NCBI RefSeq assembly: GCF_000979455.1
Contig: NZ_JJOY01000052.1
Coordinates: 78,120 to 142,119, forward strand
DNA from: Methanosarcina sp. 2.H.T.1A.6
GTDB lineage: Archaea > Halobacteriota > Methanosarcinia > Methanosarcinales > Methanosarcinaceae
Reading direction: 5' to 3'
DNA: 64,000 bases
How positions within the stretch are numbered: the stretch's first letter is position 1; the number at the start of each line of letters is the position of its first letter. Positions 17,499 through 26,374 of the stretch are shown in pieces. The translations under genes and the position numbers were made by a program. The notes under the pieces were generated by a model, which searched no databases, was not told the origin of the DNA, and worked only from the letters and a program-made list of their open reading frames with translations.

Positions 17499-17735
17499 GT
17501 CGTTCATGTTACGCTCGACGAAGGAGAGCGGTCTTTCCTGCGAAAAAGAATAAGAGAACATAAAAGAGAGAACATAAAAGAGAGAACATAAAAGCCAGAA
17601 AATAAAAGCTGATGAATAAGCTTTTGAGTAAGAACTATAAACCAAAAGATCAAAACGGCATAAACTTCAATCTTTATCTCTCTTTCAAATCTGCTATTGT
17701 TCTTTTTTACAGGGTCGCCAGACAAGCTGGCGGGG
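17499..17735. repeat. Two short extragenic repeats
   Basis: Bases 17499-17537 are copy B of the 39-bp repeat at 77-115. Bases 17716-17735 contain CGCCAGACAAGCTGGCGGGG, which occurs again at 29218-29237 and forms a short stem (CGCCAG/CTGGCG). The intervening 17314-17817 has no convincing gene; a hydrophobic frame on the minus strand overlaps the repeats and is not called. Confidence 0.55.
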
Positions 17736-17817
17736 GTATTCTACTTTACCCTGAGATTGAAAAACTTTTTTCAGGAGATTAATATCTGAATGGATGCCTG
17801 ATCCTGTGCGGAATTTA

Positions 17818-18309
17818 TTAATCCAAACTGAATGAACTCATAAGGGCGAGAACGAAAACAAGTATTCCAGCTGTAAGAAATATAATCTCTTTTACAGTAA
17901 GGGGTTTTTCTTTGAGTTCGGGTGATTTTTCTTTCCAGTAAACGTTAAGGGAATTTAAAACCGGAATGAACGACAGAAAAGAGAGATGGGCAAGCAGCCA
18001 GATTGGTTCTTTCCATATGGTGGTCGTATTTATCCATATCCAGAAAATTATGAGAATTGCTGTTGGATAATTGACATGGTGACCTTCTTTTTTAAGCATA
18101 TCAGAAAACCTATCGAATAAGGAAGACATGAAATAGGGCATCAAGAGAGTTCTCCAGAAAGGAGAGACATCAAGATTATCTTTTTCTTTAAAATATTTCC
18201 AGCTTTTATAATTCCAGTATAATTCATAAAACCCCATGGATGCTACAGAAAAAAGTGCAAATTTCCAGACCGAAAGTACCCTGGAATAATTCTGTTCATT
18301 TTCAGTCAT
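17818..18309 (-). CDS. Multi-pass membrane protein, paralogue 2
   Basis: A 163-residue protein with about four hydrophobic segments. It opens with a conserved cytoplasmic stretch, YSRVLSVWKFALFSVASMGF and YWNYKSWKYFKEKDNLDVSP, that is nearly the same in the neighbour upstream. Also shared are PYFMSSLFDRFSDML and FIPVLNSLNVYW. The arrangement recalls DUF4234-like small membrane proteins, but I cannot name the family with confidence. It follows its paralogue by 36 bases on the same strand, so the two are probably co-transcribed and arose by tandem duplication. Confidence 0.75.
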   Translation of the reverse strand: MTENEQNYSRVLSVWKFALFSVASMGFYELYWNYKSWKYFKEKDNLDVSPFWRTLLMPYFMSSLFDRFSDMLKKEGHHVNYPTAILIIFWIWINTTTIWKEPIWLLAHLSFLSFIPVLNSLNVYWKEKSPELKEKPLTVKEIIFLTAGILVFVLALMSSFSLD

Positions 18310-18345
18310 AATAACCCCTAACCATATTTACCCTTAGCCTGATGT

Positions 18346-18840
18346 TTATGATAGTAAAAATGTACCCAGCAGGATTATGGAAAAGAAAACTATTCCTATT
18401 ATTAGCAGAGTTATCTGCCATCCTGTAAGAGGCTTTTCAGGAAGTTCAGGAGACATTTCACTCCAGTAGACGTTAAGAGAATTTAAAACCGGAATGAACG
18501 CTATAAATGAGAGATAGATAAGCAGCAAGAGAGGACCTTCTGCATACGGGCAAACTGTATTCAGAATCATCCATATAAATATAAGAAACGGCGTCGGATA
18601 ACTTGTCTGACGGCCTTCAGCTTTAAGCATGTCAGAAAACTTGTCAAATAATGAAGACATAAAAATAGGCATAAAAAATGCTCTCCAGAAAGGAGAAACT
18701 TCAAGATTATCTTTTTCCTTAAGAAACTTCCAGCTTTTATAATTCCAGTACATTTGATAAAGTCCTAAACTTGCTATAGAAAAAAGCGCAAATTTCCATA
18801 CCGGAATTACTCGGGAATAATTCTGTTTATCGTCGGGCAT
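18346..18840 (-). CDS. Multi-pass membrane protein, paralogue 1
   Basis: About 164 residues from ATG 18840, which has TGGAG seven bases upstream; an in-frame ATG at 18885 has none. It shares with the following gene YSRVIPVWKFALFSIASLGL, YWNYKSWKFLKEKDNLEVSP and FIPVLNSLNVYW, and has about four membrane spans. The two are clearly paralogues with strongest conservation at the N terminus. Function unknown; the WKFxxEKDNL motif next to the first span may be a functional surface. 18841-19179 upstream and the gap before the MATE gene hold no gene. Confidence 0.75.
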   Translation of the reverse strand: MPDDKQNYSRVIPVWKFALFSIASLGLYQMYWNYKSWKFLKEKDNLEVSPFWRAFFMPIFMSSLFDKFSDMLKAEGRQTSYPTPFLIFIWMILNTVCPYAEGPLLLLIYLSFIAFIPVLNSLNVYWSEMSPELPEKPLTGWQITLLIIGIVFFSIILLGTFLLS

Positions 18841-19179
18841 CGATAAACTCCATTTAATTTCAGTAGTCCATAATAACAAGCTCATAGAAATGTCTGATTC
18901 TTTAAAGAATGGAACTTAAGATATACAAAGCATATAAACTATAAAAAATTATTTGATATGAAATAAAAATATGGATGGGCCCAACTACCTCATTGGATTA
19001 AATATTCCAGACAAAAAGATCAGTAGACAAAACGATCAGTAGACAAAATATCAATAAATTCCTGCTTACTTAGAACTCACAGGTTACTTTAGAGAGGATG
19101 CAGGGCATTTCTGCCCTTAGTCGAAACAGCAGGCATACATATATAAAAAAATTAAGGCATAAAAAAATTAAGGCGGGAT

Positions 19180-20655
19180 TCACAAGGTTTCCACTTTTTC
19201 AGCGTGCCTGAAAGTAACAACCCCTTTACTCTCCTCACTCCCTGTCTTTACATTGTTTCTGGACACCGACACTACATGTTTTGTATCTGTTGGCTGCTGC
19301 CTGATCCCTGTCTTTCCGTTGTTCTTGAGGAACTTGAACTCCTTTGAAAGCATAACCAGCACCACTCCCATCATAATATATTCTGTGACCGGCGCTGCAG
19401 ACCAGACACCGTCGAGCCCGAAGAACCGGGGCAGGATGAACAGCAGGGGAAAGAGGAAAATGAATATCTTTCCGAGATGGATGAAGAGTGCTGCTTTGAT
19501 CCTGTTTATTGACTGGTAATAGATGGCAGTGAGAAGCACTGTGCCTTCAACAAGCAAAGATAACATAAAAATGTTCATTCCTCGAAGCGTAACTTCCAGA
19601 AGTTCGGAGTCATCCCGGTTGAAAATCTGTACTACGTTCTCGGAAAAGAAGTAGATAAACAGAAATCCTAATGCTCCGACGAGGATACACGAAAGCATTG
19701 TCAGTTTCAGAGTCTTCGAAACTCTTTCATAGTAGCCAGCCCCGTAATTGAAACCTATAATCGGCTGCACACCAAGGGCTATTCCTTCAAAGAGCATGTA
19801 GAAGATTGAAAGGACATACCCTATGATACCGTAAGCTGAGACCGCAAGCTCGGAGCCGTATATGAGCAGCATGTAATTATGAACAAAGAGCACAAGAGCC
19901 AGTGAGATCTGCATTACAAAGGACGGCGTACCTGCTTTAAGGATCCGCAGCACAATTCCGGTATTTAATCTCATTGCTTTAAGCTGAAGTCTCAACTTTG
20001 CCTCGCTGCCGAAAAGGTAATACATGAGCAGCACCGCAGGCAGAGCAAAGGCAGTTACTGTTGCAATGGCAGCACCGGACATTCCCATTCCCATACGCAT
20101 GACAAAGAGGTAGTCAAGCACAACGTTTACAACGATTCCGGCAACCATTATGTTCATGCAAAGCTTCGGTTTTCCGTCATTCCTTACGAGAGGTTCGAGG
20201 GCAATATTAAGGGTCATGAAGACAGAACCCAGGAAGATAATCTGAAGATATTCGCGGGCAAAGTTAAGGGCAGTACCGCTGGCTCCAAGGAGACTGATAG
20301 AGGTTTTGCAAAATATAAGCCCGCCTATGGTAAAAATGGCTCCTGCAAGAAGGCATAAAGGAAAAGCATTGTTCACTATATCCAGTGCTCCCTTTGTATT
20401 GCCTTTTCCAAGTTCCAGAGCTGTAAGGCTGGACGAGCCTATTCCTATAATTATGCCAGCTCCAATTATAATCAGATAAGGGGGATATGTAAGGGTAATG
20501 CCTGCAAGTCCCTGGCTTCCGACAAAATTTCCAATAAAGAAACCGTCGATTATGCCCTGGATTCCTGCAATGACAACTCCCACAACTGCCGGAAGGGCAA
20601 ACTTCAAGAACAAACTCAAAATACTCCCTGACCTCATCTCTTCGTCACTTACCAT
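19180..20655 (-). CDS. MATE family efflux transporter
   Basis: A 491-residue integral membrane protein with about 12 spans. The N-terminal half shows the MATE pattern ALPAVVGVVIAGIQGIIDGF and FIGNFVGSQGLAGITLTYP; the second half repeats the fold from about residue 240 (ILKAGTPSFVMQISLAL, GVQPIIGFNYGAG). MATE proteins export cationic drugs or metabolites in exchange for Na+ or H+. The C-terminal 45 residues are polar and variable. The start is well supported: GGAGG seven bases before ATG. It is a single gene, transcribed away from the histidine kinase region. Confidence 0.92.
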   Translation of the reverse strand: MVSDEEMRSGSILSLFLKFALPAVVGVVIAGIQGIIDGFFIGNFVGSQGLAGITLTYPPYLIIIGAGIIIGIGSSSLTALELGKGNTKGALDIVNNAFPLCLLAGAIFTIGGLIFCKTSISLLGASGTALNFAREYLQIIFLGSVFMTLNIALEPLVRNDGKPKLCMNIMVAGIVVNVVLDYLFVMRMGMGMSGAAIATVTAFALPAVLLMYYLFGSEAKLRLQLKAMRLNTGIVLRILKAGTPSFVMQISLALVLFVHNYMLLIYGSELAVSAYGIIGYVLSIFYMLFEGIALGVQPIIGFNYGAGYYERVSKTLKLTMLSCILVGALGFLFIYFFSENVVQIFNRDDSELLEVTLRGMNIFMLSLLVEGTVLLTAIYYQSINRIKAALFIHLGKIFIFLFPLLFILPRFFGLDGVWSAAPVTEYIMMGVVLVMLSKEFKFLKNNGKTGIRQQPTDTKHVVSVSRNNVKTGSEESKGVVTFRHAEKVETL

Positions 20656-21762
20656 ATCCGGGCCTCCGCAAGCTGCAAAACCGGTATTATGGGAGCGTGA
20701 AGCCGAATTTCCAGCCCTTCCTGATAGAGAAAAGCCAGGGCTTTTCTTAAGAAGGACCTGTTCAAAGCGAGATCGGTAACATTATACTTTTTTGGGGTTT
20801 TGGATTCTTTTAAAAAATTGAGACAACGTCGATCAACTTTTTTGAATGGTTGCTATAAAGACATTTTTTGTTCCGGATGAAGCTTCGGAAAATATGCAAA
20901 TCGAAGGTGTAGCTGTTTTTTGCAGAATTAATTTATCTGCCTGTACTAAACCAATCATTGCATACATTCTGAGGGTTGTATTATTCTTAGGGTCATTTTG
21001 TATTACATCTCTGCAATACAATTAAATTTTTACAAAGCTTCATCATATTTTAACTGGCAAACACGGATTCAATCGAAATAGACAATCCTTGATAGAGAAT
21101 TCTAAGTAGAAATTCCGGATAGGAAATTCTGAATAGAAATATCAGATAGAAATTCTCAATAGAGATTTTATGGTAATATAAACAAAGCAAATTAGCCAAT
21201 ACTCAGATATTTAGTCTGACCAACTGATATTTACGCGCCGCTAAATATTTATGCCATATTTATACATTCACATTCTCTCCTGTTTTACCAGGTTACTTAT
21301 CCTGAGACCAAAAACGACTTTTGTCGGCCTCTATCTGAAAAACTATATGCAAAAAATATGAGAATCTATATATTTCCCAGAAAGTTTAAAAATATTCCAA
21401 ACTTAATATGTATAACGTTTAATTTAGATATGTTTAATGATCTTACATATATATATAAGTGTTCTGTTAAAAATAATCCATTCTCTTAAAATGTACGAAC
21501 TCGATTCATAAAACTCAAAACAGTCATGTGTTTGACAAAACAGTCATGTGTTTGAATTCCCATGTTCGGAGATCGACAGAGATATTCAAACAAATTCGGA
21601 AACTTAAAATTAGAAAACTTAAAGAGATTTGGAAACCTTTCAGGACCATATGGCTGAATAAGGACTCCCTTTCCCGTAGAAATATGCAGAAGCAACCCTG
21701 AACTTCCTTAAAAAAAAGAGCTAGCAGATCATTGAAATCTGCTCCTGCTTCTAATAGAATTA
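20656..21762. other. 1.1-kb gene-free region with short repeats
   Basis: No supported gene. At about 21085-21170 a GATAGAAATTCT-like unit recurs imperfectly four to five times. At 21517-21553 an 18-base unit, AAACAGTCATGTGTTTGA, is repeated twice. Short frames have neither ribosome sites nor family motifs. Confidence 0.5.
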
Positions 21763-21853
21763 AGGGTTGGGATTAAAGGTTGGGATTAAAGGTTAGGATT
21801 AAAGGTTAGGATTAAAGGTTAGGATTAAAGGTTAGGATTAAAGGTTAGGATGA
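21763..21853. repeat. 13-bp tandem repeat, about seven units
   Basis: The unit GGATTAAAGGTTA is repeated about seven times, the first two with G for A. The array reaches into the end of the hybrid kinase gene: its stop codon (21845-21847) lies within the last unit, so the array has grown at the gene's 3' end. Confidence 0.85.
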
Positions 21854-24526
21854 AGGGTTTTTCAGCCTGCTTTTGAATTTTCCATCCTCGATCCTATCCA
21901 GTACGCTCAAAAGTATTTCCCTGCTTATGTTTCCTTTCTGCATAACATAAGAGACATTCTTGTTGAGCAGCTCCTTATCTTCAAAGCTCAGGTCTTTTGC
22001 GGTACATACGATGATAGGAATATCTACAGTCTCCGGATTTTCTTTAAGAGCCTTGATGACGTCAAAACCCGTAAACTTCGGCATCATCAGGTCAAGGAGA
22101 ATTGCATCAGGACGACTGATTACGGTTTTATCGATTGCTTCCCTACCCCCGTATGCGCAGACTGACTCATATCCTTCCTTCTCTATAATGGAACTGAGGA
22201 GCTCGACTATAGCCGGATCATCATCTACAATTAGAATTTGAGGAGAGGATGTTGTAGCCCCTGTTACTTTTACTCTCCGCAGGCTGGAAAGGAGATGGCC
22301 TTTTTCCACAGGCTTAATCAGATGGTCAAATGCACCACATAGAATACTGCAGTTTTTATCGTCATTCATGGAAATGACCAGGATAGGAATGCTGGCTGTT
22401 GCAGAGTCTTCTTTCAGGTTTTTCAGGATATCCCAGCCATTGATCCCTGGCAGCATTATGTCAAGAGTAATTACAGAAGGCTTCAGTTTACGGGCGAGCA
22501 ATAGAGCCTCCTTCCCGCTGGAAACCGAAGCAACCCTGTATCCGGCCTCCGAAAGAGTAATAATTAGAAGCTCCCTTGCCATTTCATCGTCTTCAACAAC
22601 CAGCACAAGAGATTCGTCTCCTGTGGCTCCGGAAGGCTCTATAATTACCGGAGCCATTGCCGGAATCCCAGTTTCATCATTTGTTTCTGGCTTTAAGGTT
22701 TCTGGCTTTAAGGCTTCTTCCTTTTCGGCTGTCAGTGGAACAGTTTTATTAGAAATGCCTGAACCGTTTATGCTTGTTTCGGGAATTTTCCTGTATTTCA
22801 AAGGTAGTTCAAATGTAAAAGTCGAGCCTTTTCCAGTTTCGCTCTCAACCCAGACCCTGCCCCCGTGGAGTTCTACGAACTTCCTGACCAGAGCCAGCCC
22901 GAGACCTGTACCGTCATACTGACGGTTGATACTGGAATCTACCTGCCTGAAGGGCTGGAAAAGGAGTTTCTGGTTTTCCTCTGAGATTCCTATTCCGGTA
23001 TCCGAAACACTGACCCTGACAGAGTCTCCTGTTTTTGCGACAGAAACGTCTACTGATCCACCTTTTGGTGTAAATTTTATTGCATTGCTCATAAGGTTGT
23101 AGATTACCTGTTTAAAACGTATCCTGTCAGCATAGATTGAAATTTCAGGCTCCACATTAAATTTCATTGAGATATCCTTTTTCAGGGCAAGAGCCGATGT
23201 TACAGCCCTGGTATCATTAAATACCTCATGCACTGAAAACATCTCCAGCTCCAGTTCCATCTTGCCGGCTTCAATTTTGGAAAGGTCAAGAATGTTATTT
23301 ATGAGGGTCAGGAGGTGTTTTCCACTGTTAGCTATGTTGTTGAGAAACTTTTTATTCTGCTCATTGAATTCTCCACTCATTCCACCGAGCATCACATCCG
23401 AAAATCCAATGATCGCGGTAAGAGGAGTCCGCAGTTCATGGCTCATGTTTGTCAGGAACTCGCTCTTGGAACGGTTGGCACTTTCAGCAGCAAGCTTTGC
23501 CTGCAATAGCTCCTGCTCGGCCTTTTTGCGTTCGGAGAGGTCGATGAAGCTCTCTATAAGGAATTCTTTCTCTCCAATTTTTACAGGTACCACACTTTTC
23601 AGGACAGGTAAATGTTCGTCTCTTCCATTGCTGAGCAGTACTCTTTCAGACCTTTCGACAGTCTGCCCCAGATCAGTTATCGGACATTTATTTACCTCAG
23701 CAGGACAGATGAATTTATGACAAACATTTCCGATTAGTTTGTCTTTCGGAAGTCCTATCACTTCTTCAGCTGCCTGATTTACTTCCACAATTTCGTGTGT
23801 GGAGGCGTCTACCAGCAAAATCCCGCAGAGGGTATTGTCAATTAGTTTTTTCAACCTCTCTTTGTTTTCCCGCTCCATTTTTTCGGATTTTTTACGTGAA
23901 GTTATGTCTCGGACAACAAACTGGACTTCCCTGTCCTCAAGGCTCAGGAAAGAAGAGCTGACCTCCACATCAATAATATCCCCGTCCTGTTTCCTAAATT
24001 GAATTTCAAAACGTGCAGCCCCGTTTTCAAGAGTTTCTTTCAGGGCTTTCCGGGCTGTCGGCAGATATTCTTCGGATACCAGAGAGCTCAGCGAGACATT
24101 CTCAAGCTCTCCGTCGCCTATCCCGAGAGCTGTGCGGCCTTTTTTATTGAGGTCAAGGACTTTTTCCTCGTTCAAAATCACGATCGCGTCATTTGACTGT
24201 TCAAACAGAGCCCTGTATTTTTCCTCTTTCTCCCTGAGAATCTCTTTTGCCTGTTCCTGGAGCACCAGGGCATTTTCAAGTTCCATCCAGCGCCGCAGAG
24301 AGAAAATCCCGAGAGCAAAAGTGAGATAGACCGAAAGAGTAAGCAGCCCCCCGAGTTTCCAGGGATTGTATTCTTCAACAAATAAAACTATGGATTCAAA
24401 AAGGCCAAAGTAAGAGGCAAAGAATGTGAAGAAAAGGCCCACGGCTAAAATAATCAACAACTCGTCCGATTTTCTCCCAAACGTACGTCTGAAAAAATCT
24501 GATATATTATGGTCCACATGAAACAA
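21845..24526 (-). CDS. Hybrid sensor histidine kinase with two receiver domains
   Basis: An 893-residue membrane kinase. Two hydrophobic spans lie at about 25-45 and 58-77 with a very short outer loop. Then come two PAS domains (about 100-215 and 225-335), the second with Cys residues (FICPAEVNKCP) that may bind a ligand. HisKA has the phospho-acceptor His363 in NMSHELRTPL; HATPase_c shows NAIKFTPKGG, DTGIGIS and GTGLGLALV. Two C-terminal receivers have acceptor Asp in TLDIMLP and in LLDLMMP. The TTG start at 24526 has GGGGT seven bases upstream. It is 29 bases downstream of a single-receiver gene, and both probably form one phosphorelay. The stimulus is unknown. Confidence 0.92.
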   Translation of the reverse strand: MFHVDHNISDFFRRTFGRKSDELLIILAVGLFFTFFASYFGLFESIVLFVEEYNPWKLGGLLTLSVYLTFALGIFSLRRWMELENALVLQEQAKEILREKEEKYRALFEQSNDAIVILNEEKVLDLNKKGRTALGIGDGELENVSLSSLVSEEYLPTARKALKETLENGAARFEIQFRKQDGDIIDVEVSSSFLSLEDREVQFVVRDITSRKKSEKMERENKERLKKLIDNTLCGILLVDASTHEIVEVNQAAEEVIGLPKDKLIGNVCHKFICPAEVNKCPITDLGQTVERSERVLLSNGRDEHLPVLKSVVPVKIGEKEFLIESFIDLSERKKAEQELLQAKLAAESANRSKSEFLTNMSHELRTPLTAIIGFSDVMLGGMSGEFNEQNKKFLNNIANSGKHLLTLINNILDLSKIEAGKMELELEMFSVHEVFNDTRAVTSALALKKDISMKFNVEPEISIYADRIRFKQVIYNLMSNAIKFTPKGGSVDVSVAKTGDSVRVSVSDTGIGISEENQKLLFQPFRQVDSSINRQYDGTGLGLALVRKFVELHGGRVWVESETGKGSTFTFELPLKYRKIPETSINGSGISNKTVPLTAEKEEALKPETLKPETNDETGIPAMAPVIIEPSGATGDESLVLVVEDDEMARELLIITLSEAGYRVASVSSGKEALLLARKLKPSVITLDIMLPGINGWDILKNLKEDSATASIPILVISMNDDKNCSILCGAFDHLIKPVEKGHLLSSLRRVKVTGATTSSPQILIVDDDPAIVELLSSIIEKEGYESVCAYGGREAIDKTVISRPDAILLDLMMPKFTGFDVIKALKENPETVDIPIIVCTAKDLSFEDKELLNKNVSYVMQKGNISREILLSVLDRIEDGKFKSRLKNPSS

Positions 24527-24555
24527 AAATAATACCCCAACTCTCTGTTTTCACT

Positions 24556-24918
24556 TCATGCAATGAACTCTGCTATGATAGATCTGAACCTCTGAATGTC
24601 GATAGGCTTGGAAACATAACCGCTGCACCCCGCTTTCAGAAATTTTTCTTCATCTCCGCGCATGGCATGGGCTGTAAGAGCAATAACCGGGATCTCACAC
24701 GTGGCAGGATCTTCTTTTAATATTTTTAATACTTCAGTCCCATCAATCCCGGGCAACTGTATATCTAATAATATAATGTCAAACTTATTTTTTTTACTAA
24801 GTTCAATAGCCATATTTCCATCCACTGCCTCTATTGGCTCATATCCAAATGAAACCAATAGAGTCCTGACAAGTTCCATTATTAAAGGATTGTCTTCCAC
24901 GACAAGTATAGTTTTCAT
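24556..24918 (-). CDS. Single-domain response regulator
   Basis: A 120-residue receiver domain: ILVVEDNP at the N terminus with acidic Glu8/Asp9, acceptor Asp52 (ILLDIQLPG), switch threonine in IPVIALTAHA, and the conserved lysine in GYVSKPIDIQ. It has no output domain. The ATG at 24918 is chosen because GGAGG lies nine bases upstream; an upstream in-frame GTG/ATG at 24939 would include the ribosome site itself. It is the first gene of a two-gene unit with the hybrid kinase and likely acts as its phosphotransfer partner. Confidence 0.92.
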   Translation of the reverse strand: MKTILVVEDNPLIMELVRTLLVSFGYEPIEAVDGNMAIELSKKNKFDIILLDIQLPGIDGTEVLKILKEDPATCEIPVIALTAHAMRGDEEKFLKAGCSGYVSKPIDIQRFRSIIAEFIA

Positions 24919-25388
24919 AGGCAACAACCTCCAAACCATTTTATTCCCATTACTTTCTTAGCCTTACATGTATAGTCTCATTGACCTGAAAATGCATTTT
25001 CCAAAAAATAAAGAAGTTTTCCAATAATACGAAGAATTGGTAGTATATCTAACTTATTTATTTAAATAAGTTTCAGTATATATCTAAGTAAATAAATTAA
25101 TAAAGTTATAAGGAGGGGAAACATTAAAACCGACACATATCAGAAAAACCCCCATGAAAACAAGCTAACAAAAAGGTGTAAGTCGTAGGGAAATATTAGC
25201 AAAACAATTAACTTCAAGGCTGTTATGCCAAATCAGTCGAGTGCCTATATTGTAAACGACCCTATAACGCAATACCCACAGTACAAATTCGTACTTGTAG
25301 GTATTGCCATTATCAGAATTAGAAAAATTTTGCTGATCAGATTACTTATAGTGAGCAAAAGGTTGTATGCCCGTTATCCGTAGTATTT
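24919..25388. other. Intergenic, no gene seen
   Basis: AT-rich sequence between the response regulator and the small membrane protein. Nothing beyond promoter-like AT tracts (for example TATTTAAATAAG near 25058) is visible. Confidence 0.45.
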
Positions 25389-25829
25389 TTACTCATCAAC
25401 ATTTTTACCTTCTTTTCTTTCCTGTACCGCTTTCACGACCATAGCTAAGACAATAAAAATGTAGGTCAGTATCAGAATCGGGAATGAGACATCATCAGAG
25501 AGCATTCCGTTCTCAATAATATTTAATGTCCCGGAAAATATAGACTGAGCGAAAATTATGATGCCAAAAGCACATATTGCACCAAATCCCCAAATTTCTT
25601 TTTTTATCTTGGTTCCCATTACAAAATAAGCATTCTTCATAATCGCTCTCGTTGTAAAGAACACTGTGGGTATACTTAATAATACCAATGCTTCAACCAT
25701 TGGGGTGGCCCAAATATAAAAAGTCTTTACAAAACCATCAACAAAAATTAACGCCAATGTAAAAATCAATGTCTGAAAAGCGATTTTTTGTCTGTTTAGC
25801 ATTTGAAGTTCATCAAATTTCGGATTCAT
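25389..25829 (-). CDS. Small multi-pass membrane protein paired with HTH regulator
   Basis: A 146-residue protein with four hydrophobic segments (about 15-35, 43-62, 82-103, 118-138) and a charged C-terminal tail. It is not named with certainty; DUF6773-like proteins found beside small XRE-type regulators have this size and topology. It starts three bases after the stop of the HTH gene, so the two are one transcript. In this arrangement the regulator usually controls its own operon and the membrane protein is the regulated output. Confidence 0.75.
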   Translation of the reverse strand: MNPKFDELQMLNRQKIAFQTLIFTLALIFVDGFVKTFYIWATPMVEALVLLSIPTVFFTTRAIMKNAYFVMGTKIKKEIWGFGAICAFGIIIFAQSIFSGTLNIIENGMLSDDVSFPILILTYIFIVLAMVVKAVQERKEGKNVDE

Positions 25830-25832
25830 ATC

Positions 25833-26030
25833 TTAGTCTTCCCAAAACAATTCATCTAATGTTTTTCCTAATACTTTGCATATGGAAACACATAATTTCA
25901 ATGTCGGATTATACTCTCCCTTTTCAATGGCATTCATCGTCTGCCTCGTAACACCGACAGCTTCCGCCAGATCCTTCTGCGTCATATCTAACGCTGCACG
26001 AGCAACTTTGATTTTCAGGTTTTTCCCAAT
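25833..26030 (-). CDS. XRE/HTH_3-type small regulator, non-canonical start
   Basis: A reading frame of about 65 codons encoding KIKVARAALDMTQKDLAEAV, GVTRQTMNAIEKGEYNPTLK and LGKTLDELFWED, a textbook Cro/C1-type helix-turn-helix with MTQKDLAEAVGVTRQTMNAIE as the DNA-contacting helices. The frame is closed upstream by TGA at 26040-26042 and contains no ATG, GTG or TTG at the expected N terminus. A near-perfect ribosome site GAGGTGA sits just before ATT at 26028-26030, the likely start; CTG at 26016-26018 is an alternative. It precedes the membrane protein gene by three bases. An 18-base palindrome just upstream is its probable operator. Confidence 0.75.
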   Translation of the reverse strand: MGKNLKIKVARAALDMTQKDLAEAVGVTRQTMNAIEKGEYNPTLKLCVSICKVLGKTLDELFWED

Positions 26031-26050
26031 ATTTTCACCTCACCAGAAAA

Positions 26051-26068
26051 ATTAACATATATGTTAAT
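26051..26068. promoter_or_regulatory. Palindromic operator, ATTAACATA/TATGTTAAT
   Basis: A perfect 18-base palindrome, ATTAACATATATGTTAAT, 21-38 bases ahead of the HTH gene start. Its centre is TATA-like, so repressor binding would block transcription start. The position and symmetry fit autoregulation by the dimeric HTH protein. The rest of 26069-26374 has no gene. Confidence 0.6.
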
Positions 26069-26374
26069 AGATGTCAAATATACATTACTTTTGATAGGCA
26101 AGAAAGCCAGATATTATAAAATATCCGGCTTGAGATAATATAAATATCTCGCACAACTGCCATTAAAAAACAACCACTAGAGACTGGCATGCTTTGTTGA
26201 CATTCCGGACTTCACCATCCATTTTTTATGCGAGAAGCACCTTTATGTTTTAAACCGGCTCTGAATTGATTTGCGTAAGCCTTTTTCTTTACAGTTACCA
26301 TAGCTTTTCAGCTACCGAAATTTTCCATTCACCAGAAATTACAGTTACCTTAAGAAAAATACCCCTGATCTAAT

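Noticed and set aside
17504..17725. Hydrophobic 73-codon frame on the minus strand
   Set aside because: It overlaps two dispersed repeats, has no ribosome site and its ends are made of repeat sequence.
22368..23720. Long plus-strand frames opposite the hybrid kinase
   Set aside because: They are antisense to a gene with complete kinase and receiver motifs and carry no recognisable product of their own; the same applies to frames opposite ppcA and ppsA.
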